Of a stretch of DNA of 7,190 nucleotides, positions 7,031 to 7,190 are shown in pieces; within the stretch, counting starts at the first letter, position 1, and each line of letters opens with the position of its first letter. This DNA is from an uncultured Synechococcus sp. GTDB taxonomy: Bacteria; Cyanobacteriota; Cyanobacteriia; PCC-6307; Cyanobiaceae. The stretch lies in NCBI GenBank assembly GCA_937975655.1, contig CALJTZ010000556.1, forward strand, positions 1-7,190, written 5' to 3'. The notes below the pieces were generated by a model. The model did not search any database, was not told the DNA's origin, and saw only the letters and a list, made by a program, of their open reading frames with translations. The position numbers and the translations under genes are program-made.

Positions 7031-7164
7031 GCCCCCACTGGGCAGCGGGCACACCCAGAAGCCACTCAAACAACAACCGCAGCAACTGCACTGCGGCTGG
7101 CGCGGCGGCGACCACCCCAACGGCTCCGGGCTGTTGTGGATCAGGAACGCGGCAGGTTCAGCTC
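7031..7164. other. Downstream flank without a supported gene
   Basis: This 134-nt stretch follows the phosphatase stop and runs to the adapter junction. GC rises again toward the level of the upstream operon. A perfect 6-bp inverted repeat (CCGCAG 7077-7082, CTGCGG 7091-7096, 8-nt loop) could form a hairpin, but there is no T-tract, so it is not called as a terminator. On the minus strand, the 7164 edge reads ELNLPRS followed by a stop at 7141-7143. That could be the tail of a convergent gene, but seven residues cannot support one. Confidence 0.5.
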
Positions 7165-7190
7165 AGATCGGAAGAGCGTCGTGTAGGGAA
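7165..7190. other. Illumina TruSeq adapter contamination at the contig end
   Basis: The final 26 bases begin with agatcggaagagc and continue gtcgtgtagggaa. This agrees base for base with the start of the Illumina TruSeq read-2-side adapter (complement of the universal adapter) as I know it. It is not genomic and should be trimmed. The true genomic sequence ends at about 7164, give or take a base that could match the adapter by chance. Confidence 0.97.

Noticed and set aside
7077..7096. Inverted repeat after the phosphatase as a rho-independent terminator
   Set aside because: The stem is only 6 bp with an 8-nt loop, and a GC-rich stretch rather than a T-tract follows.
7023..7140. Minus-strand frame converging on the phosphatase, reading PAAVQLLRLLFEWLLG before a stop at 7023-7025
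   Set aside because: It looks superficially protein-like, but an in-frame stop lies just upstream near the adapter junction, there is no ATG start, and it overlaps the phosphatase stop. It is too short to support.
1..7164. HIP1 octamer (GCGATCGC), a common cyanobacterial genome marker
   Set aside because: Only partial versions (for example gcgatcga, ccgatcgc) were found and no exact copy was seen, so it cannot be used as taxonomic evidence.
1..7164. CRISPR arrays, tRNA or rRNA genes, insertion sequences
   Set aside because: No regularly spaced direct repeats, cloverleaf-like segments, transposase frames or terminal inverted repeats were seen.

Overview
The window looks like the end of a draft-assembly contig from a high-GC unicellular picocyanobacterium of the Synechococcus/Cyanobium type. 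That assignment rests on recognising the proteins: an LrtA-like ribosome hibernation factor tail, a cyanobacterial-style RecO and a cyanobacterial-type GT4 glycosyltransferase. Non-ATG starts (TTG, TTG, GTG, GTG) and the absence of Shine-Dalgarno sequences fit the same picture. No search could be run, so the placement below phylum is an inference. The last 26 bases are Illumina adapter, not genomic DNA.

Layout, all on the + strand. Bases 1-198 are the 3' end of hpf/lrtA. Then follow deoC (232-903), recO (900-1700), an MFS transporter (1697-3058) and a GT4-family glycosyltransferase (3088-4338). These genes are tightly packed: deoC/recO overlap by 4 nt (TTGA), recO/MFS overlap by 4 nt (GTGA), and the other gaps are about 30 nt. 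They are probably co-transcribed. Functionally this is a mixed housekeeping cluster (ribosome hibernation, deoxyribose-phosphate catabolism, recombinational repair, export, glycosylation) rather than one pathway.

After a 163-nt gap of visibly lower GC (4339-4501), which holds a plausible sigma70-type promoter, comes one large gene (4502-7030, 842 aa). It is a purple-acid-phosphatase/calcineurin-like metallophosphatase with all five metal-binding motifs. A long C-terminal extension of about 340 residues carries two degenerate GGxGY repeats. The protein has no N-terminal signal peptide and no cysteine, which suggests export by a signal-peptide-independent route. Its base composition differs from the operon upstream, so it reads as an accessory, surface or secreted gene. 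Bases 7031-7164 hold no convincing gene.

Nothing here clearly amounts to an undescribed multi-gene system. The item most worth a second look is the architecture of the phosphatase.
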